A DNA stretch of 64,000 nucleotides from Burkholderiales bacterium RIFCSPHIGHO2_01_FULL_63_240 (GTDB lineage Bacteria; Pseudomonadota; Gammaproteobacteria; Burkholderiales; Burkholderiaceae_C), in assembly GCA_001770725.1 (NCBI GenBank), contig MERU01000002.1:828006-892005 (forward strand), given 5' to 3'. The number at the start of each line of letters is the position of its first letter. The stretch's first letter is position 1. A model generated the notes under the pieces. That model did no database searches, had not been told where the DNA came from, and was given only the letters and a program-made list of their open reading frames with translations. A program made the position numbers and the translations under genes. Below are positions 25,650 through 35,573 of the stretch, one piece after another.

Positions 25650-25699
25650 GCGTCGGTGACGACTTCGGTCGATTGCTCAACCCAAGCGCCGTCAAAACT

Positions 25700-25775
25700 T
25701 GGCGTCCCCTAGGGGATTCGAACCCCTGTAGCCACCGTGAAAGGGTGGTGTCCTAGGCCTCTAGACGAAGGGGAC
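25700..25775 (-). tRNA. tRNA-Glu (TTC), copy 1
   Basis: A 76-base cloverleaf with encoded CCA. It begins GTCCCCTTCG, with anticodon TTC within CTTTCAC. Identical in sequence to the second Glu copy. Confidence 0.97.
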
Positions 25776-25834
25776 TCCGTCGAATCGAATTGTCTGAACC
25801 GAATCGCCCTCGATACCGGCGACGCCTGGTTGGA

Positions 25835-25910
<76 letters not shown>

Positions 25911-25996
25911 TTGTGTCACCACGCAGGGCGCCGCGCTGGCACCGAGACTGACTCGTTTCGACGCTGCCTTGTCATCAGCAGCGCCATCAAAATACT

Positions 25997-26073
25997 TGGC
26001 GGAGTGGACGGGACTCGAACCCGCGACCCCCGGCGTGACAGGCCGGTATTCTAACCAACTGAACTACCACTCC
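25997..26073 (-). tRNA. tRNA-Asp (GTC), copy 2
   Basis: A 77-base cloverleaf with encoded CCA and anticodon GTC. The D loop reads CAGTTGG where copy 1 has CAGTCGG; otherwise identical. Confidence 0.97.
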
Positions 26074-26125
26074 GCGTGGCTGACGTCTGCGCCGATCTTG
26101 CGACCGGCCAAGCGCCGTCAAAACT

Positions 26126-26201
26126 TGGCGTCCCCTAGGGGATTCGAACCCCTGTAGCCACCGTGAAAGGGTGGTGTCCTAGGCCTCTAGACGAAGGGGA
26201 C
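26126..26201 (-). tRNA. tRNA-Glu (TTC), copy 2
   Basis: A 76-base cloverleaf, anticodon TTC, identical to copy 1. The 3' flank 'agcgccgtcaaaact' is also shared with copy 1, showing that the duplication included spacer DNA. Confidence 0.97.
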
Positions 26202-26278
26202 TCAAATCCTTCATGCAACCTGATCGACGCTGTGCCTGGTTCAACTGCAACCTGGTCACCGAACAACCCGAAGGTTGG

Positions 26279-26354
<76 letters not shown>

Positions 26355-26398
26355 GTCAGATGGCTTCTTGCGTTGCCTTCTTTCGGCTTTGCCCGGCT

Positions 26399-26417
26399 GC
26401 TTTGTTTCAAACAAAGC
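26399..26417. repeat. Perfect 19-bp palindrome in the tRNA operon leader
   Basis: GCTTTGTTTCAAACAAAGC has perfect 9-bp arms around a central C. It lies about 15-35 bases downstream of the expected transcription start of the tRNA operon, so it would be in the leader RNA or act as an operator. Function unknown. Confidence 0.55.
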
Positions 26418-26438
26418 GTCGTATCAAGCGAGACCGCG

Positions 26439-26468
26439 AGTATATACCGTTTTTCCGACTCGGCACAA
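26439..26468 (-). promoter_or_regulatory. Promoter of the tRNA operon
   Basis: The minus strand has -35 TTGTGC (26468-26463), an 18-bp spacer and -10 TATACT (26444-26439), followed by the GC-rich CGCGG typical of stringently controlled stable-RNA promoters. It lies just past the gltX stop. Confidence 0.75.
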
Positions 26469-26480
26469 GTCCTCGCGACT

Positions 26481-27935
26481 TCAACGCAGCCGTTGCAGAA
26501 CTGCGTCACGCTCGAACAACGACAGCACGGCATCGACCGAAGGCGTCTGCGAACGCCCGCACACCAGCAGGCGCACGGGGATGGCCAGTTGCGGCATCTT
26601 CAGGCCGAACTCGGTCAGCGTGTCCTTCATGGCTTGCGCGATGGCCGCAGGTTCCCAGGCGCAGGTGGCCAAGCGCGCGGCCAGGCCGGCGACGGCGGGC
26701 TTGACGGCATCGGTCAGCTTCTCGGCCAGCTCTTGCTCAGGCGGGGTGACTTCGGCCACGTACATGGTCAGCCAGTCGGCGAGTTCCACGGTCGTGGCAC
26801 AGCGGTCCTTGAACAGGGCACACATGGCGGCCAGTCGGGCATCGCCCTGCCCTGCACCCAACGCAGCAGGCAGGCTCACGCCGCGGCTGGCGAACTGCTC
26901 GCGCACCAGGCCAGCCAGCATCGCGTCGTCGGCGGTCTTCATGTGCTGCTGGGCCACCCAGCGCAGCTTGGCTTCGTCGAACTGGCTGGCGCTGCGGCCC
27001 AGGTGGTCGAGGTTGAACCACTCGATGAACTGGGCGCGCGAGAAGATCTCGTCGTCGCCGTGGCTCCAGCCCAGGCGGGCCAGGTAGTTGACGATGGCGT
27101 CGGCCAGGTAGCCTTCGTCGCGGTACTGCGTGACGGCCTTGGCGCCATGGCGCTTGGACATCTTGGAGACGTGCTTCTCGCCATGCTCGTCCACCGTTTC
27201 GGTCATCACGGTGGGCAGGTGGGCGTAGACGGGCGGCTCCTGCCCCAGGGCGCGCAGGATGTTGATCTGGCGCGGGGTGTTGTTGACGTGGTCGTCGCCG
27301 CGGATGACGTGGGTGATGCCCATGTCCATGTCGTCGACCACGACGCAGAAGTTGTAGGTGGGGGTGCCGACGATGCCGTCGCTGCCCTCTGGCGCCGGGC
27401 GGGCGATCACCAGGTCATCGAGCTCGTCGTTGCTGATCTCGATGCGGCCCTTGACCTTGTCTTCCCACACGACGCTGCCGCCTTGCGGGTTCTTGAAGCG
27501 CAGCACGGGTTTCACACCTGCGGGCACGGGCGGCAGGGTCTTGCCCGGCTCGGGGCGCCAGGTGCCGTCGTAGCGGGGCTTTTCCTTGTTGGCCATCTGG
27601 CGCTCGCGCAGGGCGTCGAGTTCGGCCGAGCTCATGTAGCAGGGGTAGATCAGGCCCTTGTCCAGCATCTGCTGCACGACCTCTTTGTAGCGCTCCATGC
27701 GCTGCATCTGGTAGTAGGGGCCTTCGTCGTGGTTCAGGCCCAGCCACTGCATGCCCTCGAGGATGACGTCCACGGCGGCCTGCGAGGAGCGCTCCTCGTC
27801 GGTGTCCTCGATGCGCAGGATGAAGACGCCGTTGTTGGCGCGCGCGAAGGCCCAGGGATAAAGGGCCGAGCGGATGTTGCCCAGGTGGATGAAGCCGGTG
27901 GGCGACGGGGCAAAGCGGGTGCGGACTTGGGACAT
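26481..27935 (-). CDS. gltX: Glutamyl-tRNA synthetase
   Basis: A 484-residue class I aminoacyl-tRNA synthetase that charges tRNA-Glu; cytosolic. The HIGH-type motif is HLGN at residues 17-20 ('[18 protein letters not shown]') and the KMSKS-type motif is 'SKMSKRHGA' near residue 255. The anticodon-binding C-terminal domain is complete. The ATG at 27933-27935 lies 18 bases after metZ on the same strand. The downstream tRNA operon contains two genes for its own substrate tRNA, tRNA-Glu, although that unit has a separate promoter. Confidence 0.97.
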   Translation of the reverse strand: MSQVRTRFAPSPTGFIHLGNIRSALYPWAFARANNGVFILRIEDTDEERSSQAAVDVILEGMQWLGLNHDEGPYYQMQRMERYKEVVQQMLDKGLIYPCYMSSAELDALRERQMANKEKPRYDGTWRPEPGKTLPPVPAGVKPVLRFKNPQGGSVVWEDKVKGRIEISNDELDDLVIARPAPEGSDGIVGTPTYNFCVVVDDMDMGITHVIRGDDHVNNTPRQINILRALGQEPPVYAHLPTVMTETVDEHGEKHVSKMSKRHGAKAVTQYRDEGYLADAIVNYLARLGWSHGDDEIFSRAQFIEWFNLDHLGRSASQFDEAKLRWVAQQHMKTADDAMLAGLVREQFASRGVSLPAALGAGQGDARLAAMCALFKDRCATTVELADWLTMYVAEVTPPEQELAEKLTDAVKPAVAGLAARLATCAWEPAAIAQAMKDTLTEFGLKMPQLAIPVRLLVCGRSQTPSVDAVLSLFERDAVLQRLR

Positions 27936-27953
27936 GTGTGGGATCGGGCGCTT

Positions 27954-29252
27954 TCAGGCGTTCAAGGTGTCGAGACCGCGGGCCAGGTCGGCCGTGAGGT
28001 CGTCGATGTGCTCCAGGCCCACGGCCACGCGGATCATGCCCTGCGTGATGCCGGCGGCCAGGCGCTGGTCTTCGGAGAGGCGCCCGTGCGAGGTGCTCGA
28101 CGGGTGCGTGATGAGGGTCTTGGTGTCGCCCAGGTTGGAGGTGATGGAGCACAGCTTCGTGTGGTCGATCACGTGGAAGGCGGCCTGGCGCAGGCGCTTG
28201 GCGTCATCGCTCAGCACCGCGGGCGCGGGCACGGTGACCTCGCCCTGCGCCGGCTTGACGGTGAAGGACACCACCGCGCCGCCGCAGTTGTTCTGCTGCT
28301 TCATGGCCAGCGCGTGCTGCGGGTGACTGGGCAGACCGGGGTAGTACACCTGGTCCACCTGCGGTTGCTGCTCGAGCCACTGCGCGAGCTGGAGCGCGTT
28401 GGCGCTTTGCGCGGCCATGCGGATGGACAGCGTCTCCAGGCCCTTGAGCACGACCCAGGCGTTGAAGGGCGCCAGCGTCATGCCGGCACCGCGCAGCGTG
28501 GTCATCAGCGGGCCATTGACGATGGCGTCGGGGCCGCAGATGGCACCGGCCAGCACACGCCCTTGGCCGTCCAGGTACTTGGTGCCGGAGTGGATGATGA
28601 GGTCGGCTCCCAGGTCAACGGGCTTTTGCAGTGCGGGCGTGCAAAAGCAGTTGTCCACGGCCAGCAGGGCACCGGCGGCATGCGCGATCTCGGCCAGCGC
28701 GGCGATGTCGCAGACCTCGGTCAGCGGGTTGCTCGGGGTTTCGGCAAAGAAGAGCTTGGTGTTGGGCTTGACCGCTGAACGCCAGGCGCCCACGTCCGTC
28801 TGCGACACGAAGGTGGTCTCGACGCCGAACTTGCCGAACTGGGCCTGCAGCAGCGTGATGGTCGAGCCAAACACGCTTTGCGAGCACACGATGTGGTCGC
28901 CTGACTTGAGCAGGCCCATGACCAGCAGCAAGATGGCGCTCATGCCGCTGGACGTGGCAATGGCCGCCTCGGTGCCCTCGAGCGCGGCCAGGCGGCGCTC
29001 GAACATCATCGTGGTGGGGTTGGTGAAGCGCGTGTAGACGAAGGCTTCTTCTTCGTTGGCAAAGCGCGCGGCGGCCGTGGCCGCGTCAGGGTGGTTGAAG
29101 CTGCTGGTCAAAAACAGCGCTTCGGAGTTCTCACCCCATTGCGTGGGCGGCAGGCCCTCGCGCACGGCCAGCGTCTCGATGCGGGCATCGGGCGGCAGGT
29201 CCTTGCGGGGCAGGCGCTTCTTGTCGTCGTTCTGGTTGTCGGACTTGGCCAT
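27954..29252 (-). CDS. metZ: O-succinylhomoserine sulfhydrylase
   Basis: A 432-residue PLP enzyme of the Cys/Met metabolism family that forms homocysteine from O-succinylhomoserine and sulfide. It shows 'AFVYTRFTNPTTMMFERRLA', 'ATSSGMSAILLLVMGLL' and the PLP lysine in 'IIHSGTKYLDGQGR' near residue 225. The sequence is closest to the MetZ group usual next to purF in betaproteobacteria. The ATG at 29250-29252 is chosen; the N-terminus is Lys/Asp-rich. It lies between purF (52 bases) and gltX (18 bases). Confidence 0.92.
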   Translation of the reverse strand: MAKSDNQNDDKKRLPRKDLPPDARIETLAVREGLPPTQWGENSEALFLTSSFNHPDAATAAARFANEEEAFVYTRFTNPTTMMFERRLAALEGTEAAIATSSGMSAILLLVMGLLKSGDHIVCSQSVFGSTITLLQAQFGKFGVETTFVSQTDVGAWRSAVKPNTKLFFAETPSNPLTEVCDIAALAEIAHAAGALLAVDNCFCTPALQKPVDLGADLIIHSGTKYLDGQGRVLAGAICGPDAIVNGPLMTTLRGAGMTLAPFNAWVVLKGLETLSIRMAAQSANALQLAQWLEQQPQVDQVYYPGLPSHPQHALAMKQQNNCGGAVVSFTVKPAQGEVTVPAPAVLSDDAKRLRQAAFHVIDHTKLCSITSNLGDTKTLITHPSSTSHGRLSEDQRLAAGITQGMIRVAVGLEHIDDLTADLARGLDTLNA

Positions 29253-29304
29253 GCGGCCTCCTCTCAACCCGGCCCCACTGCGCAGGCCCGGGTGCGGTCA
29301 GGGT

Positions 29305-30834
29305 TCATTCGTCGCTGTGGCTTTGCAGGGCCAGGCGCGAGTTGATGGCTTCTTCCTCGCCCTTTTGCGTCAGGCGCTGCGACTGGATGGCGGCGAAGTC
29401 CTCGGCGCTGACGTCACCCGTGATGTAGGTGCCATCGAAGCACGAGGCCTCGAAACCCTGGATCTTGGGGTTCAGCCTGCCGACGACCTTCTTCATCGCA
29501 TCGACGTCCTGGTAGATCAGGGCGTCGGCACCGATGATCTGGCGCACCTCTTCGAGCGAGCGGCCATGGGCCACGAGTTCGCTCTTGGTCGGCATGTCGA
29601 TGCCGTAGACGTTGGGAAAACGCACGGGCGGCGCAGCCGAGGCCAGGTAGACCTTGTTGGCGCCAGCCTCTCGAGCCATCTGCACGATTTCCTTGGAGGT
29701 GGTGCCGCGCACGATGGAGTCGTCGACCAGCAGCACGTTGCGGCCTTTGAATTCCAGGCCGATGGCGTTGAGCTTCTGGCGCACGGACTTCTTGCGCGCG
29801 CCCTGCCCCGGCATGATGAAGGTGCGGCCCACGTAGCGGTTCTTGACGAAGCCTTCGCGGTAGGGCTTGCCGAGCTTCTGAGCCAGCTGCATGGCCGAGG
29901 GGCGGCTCGATTCGGGGATGGGGATCACCACGTCGATCTCGCTGGGCGGCATGGTCGAGATGACGCGTTGCGCCAGGGTCTCGCCCATGTTCAGGCGCGC
30001 CTGGTAGACCGAGACGCCATCGATGGTGGAGTCAGGCCGGGCCAGGTAGACGTACTCGAACATGCAGGGGTTGAGCACGGACTTCTCGGCGCACTGCTCG
30101 GCGTGCACCACCCCGTCCAGGTCGACGAACAGGGCCTCGCCCGGGGCCACGTCGCGCACGAAGCGGTGGCTGGTGCCTTCCAGGGCCACCGACTCGCTGG
30201 CGACCATGACTTCGCGGCCTTCAGGCAGGTCGGCCTCGCCGTAGCACATGGGGCGGATGCCGAAGGGGTCGCGGAAGGCCACCAGGCCGTAACCGGCGAT
30301 CAGGCAGATGACGGCGTAAGAGCCCTTGATGCGCTTGTGCACGGCGCGCACGGCCTTGAAGACGGCGGCGGGCGTCAGGGGCAGCTCGCGGCCGGCCAGC
30401 TCCAGCTCGTGGGCGAACACGTTGAGCAGCACCTCCGTGTCGCTGTCTGTGTTGAGGTGGCGGCGATCGATGTCGAACAGCTCCTTGCGCAGGTCGTGCG
30501 CATTCGTCAGGTTGCCGTTGTGAACCAGCACGAGCCCGAAGGGCGCGTTGACGTAGAAGGGCTGGGCCTCTTCTTCGTTGAAGGCGTTGCCAGCGGTCGG
30601 GTAGCGCACCTGACCCAGGCCCACGGTGCCCGGCAGCGCACGCATGTTGCGCGTGCGAAAGACGTCCTTGACCATGCCGCGGGCCTTGTGCATGAAGAAC
30701 TTGCGGCCGTGCGCGTCGGGGCCGGCGGTCACGATGCCGGCGGCGTCCTGGCCACGGTGCTGCAGCAACAGCAGCGCGTCATAAATGAGCTGGTTGACGG
30801 GCGCCTTAGAAATCACACCCACGATGCCGCACAT
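29305..30834 (-). CDS. purF: Amidophosphoribosyltransferase
   Basis: A 509-residue enzyme for the first committed step of purine synthesis (PRPP plus glutamine to phosphoribosylamine); cytosolic. Cys2 ('MCGIVGV') is the glutaminase nucleophile after removal of Met. The N-terminal class II glutaminase domain spans residues 2-235. The PRTase domain has the PRPP loop '[17 protein letters not shown]' near residue 365. Length is normal. It lies downstream of cvpA (66 bases) and upstream of metZ, a conserved order. Confidence 0.97.
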   Translation of the reverse strand: MCGIVGVISKAPVNQLIYDALLLLQHRGQDAAGIVTAGPDAHGRKFFMHKARGMVKDVFRTRNMRALPGTVGLGQVRYPTAGNAFNEEEAQPFYVNAPFGLVLVHNGNLTNAHDLRKELFDIDRRHLNTDSDTEVLLNVFAHELELAGRELPLTPAAVFKAVRAVHKRIKGSYAVICLIAGYGLVAFRDPFGIRPMCYGEADLPEGREVMVASESVALEGTSHRFVRDVAPGEALFVDLDGVVHAEQCAEKSVLNPCMFEYVYLARPDSTIDGVSVYQARLNMGETLAQRVISTMPPSEIDVVIPIPESSRPSAMQLAQKLGKPYREGFVKNRYVGRTFIMPGQGARKKSVRQKLNAIGLEFKGRNVLLVDDSIVRGTTSKEIVQMAREAGANKVYLASAAPPVRFPNVYGIDMPTKSELVAHGRSLEEVRQIIGADALIYQDVDAMKKVVGRLNPKIQGFEASCFDGTYITGDVSAEDFAAIQSQRLTQKGEEEAINSRLALQSHSDE

Positions 30835-30900
30835 GGTTCACCTCACACCGGACCGGGGCCCGGAAAAACAAATGTCAAAAAAACGCTTCGGCCGTCGCCA

Positions 30901-31446
30901 TCAAGGCATCGAGGGCGCCGGCAGGAATTGGACCACCTCGGGTGGCAGGATGGGGCCAAGCCCCTGCAGAACGGTGCCCAGCCAGGCCACACCCCGTGAA
31001 GCCCGCCACGAATCGGCTTGCGCCACGGGCGTCATGCTCACCAGGACATAGATGGCCAGGGACGCGAGCAGGCCACGCACCAGGCCGAAGACCGCACCCA
31101 ACAGGCGGTCGGAGCCACCCAGGCCCGAGGCCCGGATGAGTTGCGAGATGCCCCAGGACACCAGGGCCCAGGCCAGCCAGGCCCCGACGAACGCGAGCAC
31201 CATGCCCGACAGCAGGTTGATCTGGTCGCCCGTTTCACCCAGTGGCACGTGGCGCGCCACATCGCTGCCCAGGAAATGCGCCGCCAGGCAGGCCACGACC
31301 CAACCCATGAGGGCCAGCAACTCGGTGAGCAGACCACGCCAGGCCCCCAGCGCCACCGAAGCCAGCAGCCCGCCGAGCAGAGCGATGTCCAGCCAGGTCC
31401 AGACGGTGCCCAGCGACGAGGGGGAGACGGGGGTGAGGCCCTCCAC
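30901..31446 (-). CDS. cvpA: CvpA family membrane protein
   Basis: A 181-residue inner-membrane protein with about four hydrophobic segments. It matches CvpA, the colicin V production accessory protein, usually found before purF: 'WLDIALLGGLLASVALGAWR' then 'GLLTELLALMGWVVACLAAH'. The start is probably GTG at 31444-31446, giving about 15 residues before the first helix; no ATG fits well. The precise role is unclear; homologues affect envelope stress. It lies 22 bases downstream of the SPOR gene. Confidence 0.88.
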   Translation of the reverse strand: MEGLTPVSPSSLGTVWTWLDIALLGGLLASVALGAWRGLLTELLALMGWVVACLAAHFLGSDVARHVPLGETGDQINLLSGMVLAFVGAWLAWALVSWGISQLIRASGLGGSDRLLGAVFGLVRGLLASLAIYVLVSMTPVAQADSWRASRGVAWLGTVLQGLGPILPPEVVQFLPAPSMP

Positions 31447-31468
31447 GGTGCAGCGCGCCTTTCCTGGC

Positions 31469-32317
31469 TCAGAGCGTCAGGACGTTGCCGTTGAGCCCGC
31501 CCTTGCGCAAGGTGGCCAGAGCCTTGTCGGCATCGGCTTTGTCTGCGAACGGCCCCAGGCGCACGCGGATGCGCTTGCCCTGGGGGGTGTCGACCTGCTG
31601 GGCGTAGGTCTTCAGACCCATGCGCTCGGCCTTCTGACGGGTTTCGCGCGCGGCATTGACGTCGGCGAAAGCCCCGAACTGCACCACGTAGCGGGTGTCG
31701 GAGGCCTTGTTGTCGGGCTTGGGGTCCGGCTTCTTGTCCGTGGCCTTGTCGGCGCTTTTTTCCGCAGGCTTGGCCTGGGGCTTCTGGGCCACTTTCTCAG
31801 GGGACTTTTCAGGCGCCTTCTCGGCCGGCTTGGCCGCCACCTTTTCGGGCTGGCGAGCAGGCTCCCCGGTGGACGGTTTCAGGCTTGGTTTCGGGGCAGG
31901 CTTGGGCGCGGGTGGCACGGCCTCGGCCTGGGCTTGGGCGCGGGACTCCTGCCGAGCCTCGGCGGGAGGCGGTGCGTTGGTGGCGTCGGCGGGCGGCGTG
32001 ATGTTGGCCACCTGGGCCTCGCGCCGGGGCGCCGGAGACACGCGACCCGAGGCCGCCCGGGACGACGCATCGGCCTCGCCCTGGGCGTGCGGGCCCGACT
32101 GGACGATGCGCACGTCAGGTGACATCGGGCGGGGTTGCGTCTCGAACAACCAGGGAAAACCGAGCACCCCCGCCCCCACCAGCACCACCATGCCGATCAG
32201 GCGACGGCGCGCCCGGGTGCGCAGCGCCTCGACGTCCGAGGGCGAAGGTGCGCGGGCGCCCGGCGTGGTCCCGTTGGCGCCACGGCGGAATCGCTCAAGG
32301 AGGGAAGACAGAGGCAT
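31469..32317 (-). CDS. SPOR-domain protein (DedD/FtsN-like)
   Basis: A 282-residue bitopic protein with one membrane helix at about 38-58 ('LIGMVVLVGAGVLGFPWLFE'). A long Pro/Ala/Lys-rich periplasmic linker (about 80-205) with repeated KPAEK/PEK units follows. The C-terminal SPOR domain (about 207-282) reads 'RYVVQFGAFADVNAARETRQ'. SPOR domains bind denuded septal peptidoglycan, so it probably works in cell division. Position between folC and cvpA is conserved in related bacteria. DedD-like is more likely than FtsN because of context. Confidence 0.87.
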   Translation of the reverse strand: MPLSSLLERFRRGANGTTPGARAPSPSDVEALRTRARRRLIGMVVLVGAGVLGFPWLFETQPRPMSPDVRIVQSGPHAQGEADASSRAASGRVSPAPRREAQVANITPPADATNAPPPAEARQESRAQAQAEAVPPAPKPAPKPSLKPSTGEPARQPEKVAAKPAEKAPEKSPEKVAQKPQAKPAEKSADKATDKKPDPKPDNKASDTRYVVQFGAFADVNAARETRQKAERMGLKTYAQQVDTPQGKRIRVRLGPFADKADADKALATLRKGGLNGNVLTL

Positions 32318-32352
32318 GCGCTAGGACGAGGTGAAAACGACCGGAAAGGGCT

Positions 32353-33708
32353 TCAGGCGCCCGGCATGTGGGGCGCATTCAGGCGCGGCAGCCCGGCGTC
32401 GATGACGCCCCCCACCGTGTAGAACGACCCGAAAACCAGGATTCTATCCGTGGGGTCCGCGGCAGCCAGGGCGGCGTGCAGCGCGGCCATGGGATCGGCA
32501 TGGCGGCTGACGGTCGCCTTCGGGGCCGTTGCAGAAGGGTGTGCCGCGGTGTCGGCGGCGATGACCTCGGCGAGCTGCTCGGCCGAAGCCGCGCGCCCCG
32601 TGGGCAGGTCGCAGCAGTACCAGGCGTCCACAAGAGGGCGCAGCTTGTGCACCATGCCGGCCAGGTCCTTGTCGGCCATGGCGCCCCAGACAGCGTGCGT
32701 GCGCGGAAAGAACCCCATCTGATCAAGGTTGACCGCCAGTTGCGCCGCCGCGTGCGGGTTGTGCGCCACGTCCAGGATCAGCGTGGGCTGACCCGGGATG
32801 ATCTGAAAACGCCCCGGCAGCTCGACCATGGCCAGGCCCGTGCGCACGGCCTGGGCCGACACGGGCAGCCGGTTGCGCACGGCCTCGAGTGCGGCCAGCA
32901 CGCCCGAGGCGTTGAGCAGTTGGTTGGCGCCGCGCAGCGAGGGGTAGGCCATGCCGTTGAAGCGCTTGTTGCGCCCGCCCCAGGACCACTGCTGGCGGTC
33001 ACCGGCGTAGTTGTGGTCGCGGCCGAACAGCCACAGGTCGGCGCCCAGGCCTTCTGCGTGCTGCACGACGCTGTCCGGCGCCTGCGGGTCGGACACCACG
33101 GCCGGTCGGCCAGCGCGCATGATGCCGGCCTTCTCGCGGCCGATGGCCTCGCGGTCGGGGCCCAGGTAGTCCATGTGGTCCAGGTCGATGCTGGTGATGA
33201 CGGCGCAGTCGGTGTCGACCACGTTGACCGCATCGAGCCGACCGCCCAGCCCCACCTCCAGGATGACCGCGTCCAGCCCGGCCGAAGCCAGCAGGCGCAG
33301 GATGGCCAGGGTGGTGAACTCGAAGTACGTCAGCGGGGTGTCGCCTCGCGCGGCCTCGATGGCCTCGAAATGCGGCAGCAATTCATCGGCCTTGACCAGT
33401 TGCCCGTTGAGCCGGCAGCGCTCCTCGAAACGCACCAGATGGGGCGAGCCGTACACCCCGACGCGAAAGCCCGAGGCGATGAGGATGCTTTCGAGCATCG
33501 CGCAGGTCGAGCCCTTGCCGTTGGTGCCCGCGACGGTGAAGACCACCGGGGCGCCGTCCACCGGCTCCTGCCCCAGCGGCGTGCCCAGCGTGACGCCCGC
33601 GCGCGCCCAGACAGCGCCCACGCGCTCGAGCCCCATGTCGATGCCAACGGTGTGCAGGCGTTCGCAATGGGCCAGCCAGTCTTCGAGGGTGCGGGGCGTT
33701 GGAGACAT
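32353..33708 (-). CDS. folC: Bifunctional folylpolyglutamate synthase/dihydrofolate synthase
   Basis: A 451-residue Mur-ligase-like enzyme that joins dihydropteroate to glutamate and adds further glutamates. The P-loop is 'VAGTNGKGSTCAMLESIL' near residue 55. 'ILEVGLGGRLDAVNVVDTD' and the magnesium-binding 'ITSIDLDHMDYLGPDREAIG' are family signatures. The C-terminal ligase domain contains 'LILDVAHNPHAA'. I chose the ATG at 33706-33708; a longer reading would need TTG at 33735. It is separated from accD by a terminator, so it may head the SPOR-cvpA-purF transcript. Confidence 0.95.
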   Translation of the reverse strand: MSPTPRTLEDWLAHCERLHTVGIDMGLERVGAVWARAGVTLGTPLGQEPVDGAPVVFTVAGTNGKGSTCAMLESILIASGFRVGVYGSPHLVRFEERCRLNGQLVKADELLPHFEAIEAARGDTPLTYFEFTTLAILRLLASAGLDAVILEVGLGGRLDAVNVVDTDCAVITSIDLDHMDYLGPDREAIGREKAGIMRAGRPAVVSDPQAPDSVVQHAEGLGADLWLFGRDHNYAGDRQQWSWGGRNKRFNGMAYPSLRGANQLLNASGVLAALEAVRNRLPVSAQAVRTGLAMVELPGRFQIIPGQPTLILDVAHNPHAAAQLAVNLDQMGFFPRTHAVWGAMADKDLAGMVHKLRPLVDAWYCCDLPTGRAASAEQLAEVIAADTAAHPSATAPKATVSRHADPMAALHAALAAADPTDRILVFGSFYTVGGVIDAGLPRLNAPHMPGA

Positions 33709-33810
33709 TCGGGAGCTCACGGTGGGGCAGGACAACAGGTGGGGACGCGGCTCGCATCCTCAAGGTGGGCAATGGGCGATCAGCGGGGGCACCCGATGCC
33801 GGAAACAAAA

Positions 33811-33831
33811 CGGGCTGCTCAGCGCAGCCCG
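33811..33831 (-). terminator. Terminator downstream of accD
   Basis: A CGGGCTGC/GCAGCCCG stem with a 5-base loop is followed on the minus strand by GTTTTG, 21 bases after the accD stop. It likely ends the trp-accD transcript. Confidence 0.75.
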
Positions 33832-33852
33832 CTCTCATCGCGAAGGAAGGTC

Positions 33853-34734
33853 TCAACCCGCGACGGCGTCGGCCGGCTGGCGCATCAGGATGGCCAACTG
33901 GCGCGCGATGTTGCGACGCAGCTCGCGGCGATCCATGATCATGTCGATGGCGCCCTTTTGCATCAGGAACTCGGAGCGCTGGAAGCCCTCGGGCAGCACC
34001 TCGCGCACGGTGTTCTCGATCACACGGGGGCCGGCAAAGCCGATCAGGGCCTTGGGCTCGGCGATGACCACGTCGCCCATGAAGGCGAACGAAGCCGACA
34101 CGCCGCCCATGGTCGGGTCGGTCAGCACGCTGATGTAGGGCAACTTGGCCTTGGCCAGGCGCGTGAGGGCCGCGTTGGTCTTGGCCATCTGCATCAGGCT
34201 CAGCAGGCCTTCCTGCATGCGCGCGCCACCGGTGGCGGTGAACGAGATGAACGCGGTCTTCTGGTCGACGGCGGTTTCGACGCCACGCACGAAGCGCTCG
34301 CCCACCACCGAGCCCATCGAGCCGCCCATGAAGTCGAACTCGAAGCAGGCCGCGACCACGGGGATGCTGCACACGGAGCCGCCGAGCACGATCAGGGCGT
34401 CGGTCTCGCCGGTGGCCTCCATGCCTTGCTTGAGGCGATCGGGGTACTTCTTGTTGTCCTTGAACTTCAGGGCATCGACCGGCAGCACCTCCTGGCCGAT
34501 CTCGTAGCGCCCTTCGGCGTCGAGGAAGGCGTCCAGGCGGGCGCGCGCACCGATGCGGTGGTGGTGGCCGCACTTGGGGCAGACGTTGACGTTGGCCTCG
34601 AGGTCGTTCTTGTAAAGGACGGTCTCGCAGGAGGGGCACTTCACCCACAGGCCTTCCGGCACCGAGCGGCGCTCGGCCGGGTCGGTCGGTTGGATCTTGG
34701 GGGGCAGGAGTTTCTCGAGCCAGCTCATGGTCAT
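33853..34734 (-). CDS. accD: Acetyl-CoA carboxylase carboxyltransferase subunit beta
   Basis: A 293-residue subunit that, with AccA, transfers carboxyl from carboxybiotin to acetyl-CoA for fatty acid synthesis. The four-Cys zinc ribbon (C33, C36, C52, C55) is intact at the N-terminus, followed by the crotonase-like carboxyltransferase core ('[20 protein letters not shown]'). The ATG at 34732-34734 overlaps the trpA stop as ATGA; a second ATG two codons later also fits. The trpA-accD pairing is conserved in betaproteobacteria. Confidence 0.97.
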   Translation of the reverse strand: MTMSWLEKLLPPKIQPTDPAERRSVPEGLWVKCPSCETVLYKNDLEANVNVCPKCGHHHRIGARARLDAFLDAEGRYEIGQEVLPVDALKFKDNKKYPDRLKQGMEATGETDALIVLGGSVCSIPVVAACFEFDFMGGSMGSVVGERFVRGVETAVDQKTAFISFTATGGARMQEGLLSLMQMAKTNAALTRLAKAKLPYISVLTDPTMGGVSASFAFMGDVVIAEPKALIGFAGPRVIENTVREVLPEGFQRSEFLMQKGAIDMIMDRRELRRNIARQLAILMRQPADAVAG

Positions 34735-35573
34735 CCTTTCAGGGAATCGAGTGCAGCGCGGATCTCGGCGATGAAGCCGCGGGCCGCTGCCGCCACGGTT
34801 TCGGGCGACTGCGTTTCCAGCAGTTGCACCAGGCGCGAGCCGATCACGACGGCATCGGACACCGCAGCGACGGCCTTGGCCGTCTCGGCGTCACGGATGC
34901 CGAAGCCCACGCCCACGGGCACGCTGACGTGCGCCTTGATGCGCGGGACCATGTCGGCCACGGCGGAGGTATCGAGGTGACCGGCCCCGGTCACGCCCTT
35001 GAGCGAAACGTAGTACACGTAGCCGGCAGCGATGCGGCCGACGTCGGCCATGCGCTGCTCGGTGGACGTGGGGGCCAGCAGGAAGATGGGGGCCAGGCCC
35101 GCGGCCTTCAAGCGCGCGGCGAACTCTTCGCACTCTTCGGGCGGGTAGTCAACCACCAGCACGCCATCGACGCCCGCGGCCTTGGCGTCGCGCACGAAGC
35201 TACCAGCGCCATGGCGCAGGTCGTGGTTCTCGATGGGGTTGGCGTAGCCCATCAGCACGACGGGCGTGGTGGCGTTCAGGGCGCGGAAGGCGCGCACGTC
35301 ATCGAGCACATGGTTGAGCGAGATGCCATGGGTCAGCGCGCGCTCGGCCGCCTTCTGGATGACGGGGCCATCGGCCATCGGGTCGGAAAACGGCACGCCG
35401 AGCTCGATCACGTCGGCCCCGGCTTCGGCCATGGCCAGCATGATCTCGACCGTCTTGGCGGGGTACGGGTCGCCGCAGGTGATGTAGGGGATCAGCGCCT
35501 TGCGGCCCTGCTCCTTGAGCGTGGCGAAGGTCTGGTCAAGCCGGGTGATGGGGTGGGTCACGGCGCTCATCAT
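34731..35573 (-). CDS. trpA: Tryptophan synthase alpha subunit
   Basis: A 280-residue TIM barrel that cleaves indole-3-glycerol phosphate to indole, which is channelled to TrpB. Catalytic Glu and Asp lie in '[17 protein letters not shown]' and '[14 protein letters not shown]'; phosphate-binding residues are in '[10 protein letters not shown]'. The start at 35573 (Met-Met) overlaps the trpB stop and the gene end overlaps the accD start, so trpB, trpA and accD are translationally coupled. Confidence 0.97.
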   Translation of the reverse strand: MMSAVTHPITRLDQTFATLKEQGRKALIPYITCGDPYPAKTVEIMLAMAEAGADVIELGVPFSDPMADGPVIQKAAERALTHGISLNHVLDDVRAFRALNATTPVVLMGYANPIENHDLRHGAGSFVRDAKAAGVDGVLVVDYPPEECEEFAARLKAAGLAPIFLLAPTSTEQRMADVGRIAAGYVYYVSLKGVTGAGHLDTSAVADMVPRIKAHVSVPVGVGFGIRDAETAKAVAAVSDAVVIGSRLVQLLETQSPETVAAAARGFIAEIRAALDSLKG

